Source: Lateolabrax maculatus (taxonomy: Eukaryota > Chordata > Actinopteri > Acropomatiformes > Lateolabracidae). Taken from it: a DNA stretch of 64,000 bases. The DNA lies in the NCBI GenBank assembly GCA_031216445.1, contig CM062218.1, positions 15,856,501-15,920,500 of the forward strand, written 5' to 3'. Positions within the stretch are counted from its first letter, which is position 1; each line of letters begins with the position of its first letter. The position numbers and the translations under genes are program-made. Shown in pieces: positions 62,961 through 64,000 of the stretch. Below the pieces are notes generated by a model. It was not told the origin of the DNA. It ran no database searches and saw only the letters and a list, made by a program, of their open reading frames with translations.

Positions 62961-63679
62961 CCTGTTGAACATTTAGCATTATTTTTCCTCTAATATCTGT
63001 CTACCATCATTATTCCCTCTAATTTCAAGTCAGACATCTCCAAATGATTTAAGCTATTATTTTTGTGCATCGTTGCGCTTAGGCGTGTAACTTTTCTGGC
63101 ACAATCTGCCAGTGTCACGTATAGCTGAAATACAGATCAAGTAGACACATTACATGACTAGTCTTGAGAAGTCACGTTCATTATCTGCAAAGATTTCGTG
63201 CTACTCCACCGCTCATTTATTCTATTTTGATTAATATCCACTTCATCTGTTGCTAAAATTGGGATGAGATGTGCAATAAAGAGCAAAAAATAGGAAAAAG
63301 GGGGAGAAACATATTTAATACTTTTATTGGTGTTTGAAGTTATTGGAGTCTTTGGATCCTTTAGTTCGCTGCATATAATAACTGAAAGCTCTAATAATTT
63401 CAGAAACAAATTTATCATATTCATTTCCTTGTCATGACTCAAGCTGCATAACCGCATGACTTCAAACACAAGAGTGTCCAATCCTAACCTCCATTTTCTT
63501 TCATGTAGTAACGTGTAAATACAGCTTCATTCTCAGTGTTTCTTTTCCTTTGTAACTGGAATGTTTTTGTGGAGGTCAAAGGGTCGCCTCCTTCATGTTT
63601 TTTAAGGAATGTGCTCAGACTCATTTAATATCTCATGTTTCTCTCATTCTCTAAACCCTCTTGCCTGCGATGGGATGCT

Positions 63680-63693
63680 CCCCCCCCCCCCCC
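63680..63693. repeat. C14 homopolymer before the TSR2 acceptor
   Basis: 14 consecutive C, about 55 nt upstream of the TSR2 exon. Confidence 0.9.
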
Positions 63694-63705
63694 ATTCCTC
63701 ATCCC

Positions 63706-63747
63706 CATGTTGTGTGTGTTTGTGCGTACGTTTGTGGGTGTTTGCAG
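63706..63747 (+). promoter_or_regulatory. ADGRB2: UG-rich 3' splice site of the TSR2 exon
   Basis: Where a U/C-rich tract is expected, the acceptor reads GTTGTGTGTGTTTGTGCGTA then CGTTTGTGGGTGTTTGCAG. UG repeats at a 3' splice site are recognised by TDP-43 and CELF proteins (as in CFTR exon 9), which suggests regulated use of this exon. Confidence 0.55.
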
Positions 63748-63909
63748 TGCATGGGCTGTGGGAGGAGTGGTCGTCATGGAGTCTGTGCTCTGTGACCTGT
63801 GGGCGGGGCTCCAGGACGCGAACCAGGAAGTGTGTGAACGGAGGCGGGGCCGTGGCTTGCGGACGGCCCGACATTCAGACCAAACTCTGCAACATAGCAG
63901 TGTGTCCTG
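63748..63909 (+). CDS. ADGRB2: ADGRB2 fourth coding exon: thrombospondin type 1 repeat 2
   Basis: A 162-nt phase 1/1 exon encoding residues 379-432. The first codon is V, built from the G of exon 3 plus TG, giving VHGLWEEWSSWSLCSVTCGR onward to CNIAVCP. It is a complete second TSR: W383, W386 and W389 form overlapping WxxW motifs, CSVTCG is an O-fucosylation site, and six cysteines (C392, C396, C407, C416, C426, C431) are present. VHGxWEEW and QTKLC match the second TSR of BAI2 as I recall it. The segment CVNGGGAVACGRPD differs from the mammalian version, where a QHGGKAC-type sequence stands. Donor CCTG|GTTAGT. Further TSRs and the GPCR body must lie to the right of the window. Confidence 0.95.
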
Positions 63910-64000
63910 GTTAGTACCATCCCCATTTACATGATTCACCCAGTCTCTCTCTCTCTTGGCTTCTCTGCCTATTCAAGCATGACTCTTCTTCTTTTTCTTC
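63910..64000 (+). other. ADGRB2: Start of intron 4 of ADGRB2
   Basis: Donor GTTAGT followed by pyrimidine-rich sequence to the window edge; the next exon is outside. Confidence 0.85.

Larger units (their letters stand above)
56296..63747 (+). other. ADGRB2: Intron 3 (7.45 kb) of ADGRB2
   Basis: Donor GTGAAC at 56296, acceptor GTTTGCAG ending at 63747, phase 1. It holds a retroposon 3' fragment at 56.5 kb, a GC-richer unexplained block at 57.5-57.9 kb, an A24 run, a pyrimidine-rich stretch at 62.5-62.95 kb and the UG-rich acceptor region. The rest shows nothing recognisable. Confidence 0.88.

Noticed and set aside
63609..63939. Additional overlapping frames on both strands around the TSR2 exon
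   Set aside because: Only the phase 1 frame gives the six-cysteine, WxxW thrombospondin fold and proper splice sites; the others are shadows.

Overview
The window looks like nuclear DNA from a ray-finned (teleost) fish. It is intron-rich and AT-leaning, dense in CA/TG microsatellites, and holds several dispersed-repeat types I associate with percomorph-like fish genomes. There is no bacterial, viral or organellar gene content. Almost all of the open reading frames in the window are chance frames through microsatellites or intron sequence.

One gene is supported: the 5' coding part of an adhesion G-protein-coupled receptor of the BAI family on the + strand, best matched to ADGRB2 (BAI2). Four coding exons can be placed to the base: 20830-21718 (signal peptide and N-terminal CUB-like region, 296 codons), 54309-54389 (27-codon linker), 56131-56295 (thrombospondin type 1 repeat 1) and 63748-63909 (thrombospondin repeat 2). 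Every internal junction is phase 1, and the three internal exons are symmetric. Joined, they give residues 1-432 of an extracellular region; the remaining TSRs, hormone-receptor motif, GAIN domain, seven membrane segments and tail must lie beyond the right edge.

Layout: 1-20814 is upstream DNA or a 5'-UTR intron, with a CpG-rich patch near 4.0 kb, a long pyrimidine tract, several dispersed repeats and a possible regulatory block near 17.9 kb. The start codon sits 15 nt after a strong splice acceptor and directly behind a two-codon upstream ORF. Intron 1 (21719-54308, 32.6 kb) holds most repeats: a TTAA-flanked inverted-repeat element, a LINE/SINE tail nested inside another repeat with an intact target duplication, a decayed Penelope-like repeat with a dead hammerhead-like motif, a CpG-rich island and three similarly spaced TG/CA tract pairs. 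Intron 2 is 1.74 kb and intron 3 is 7.45 kb.

No new multi-gene system was found. The most interesting leads concern splicing and translation of this receptor gene (UG-rich splice contexts around symmetric exons, the minimal uORF), candidate regulatory blocks in the introns, and transposon archaeology. Family identifications rest on remembered protein and repeat sequences; no database search was run.
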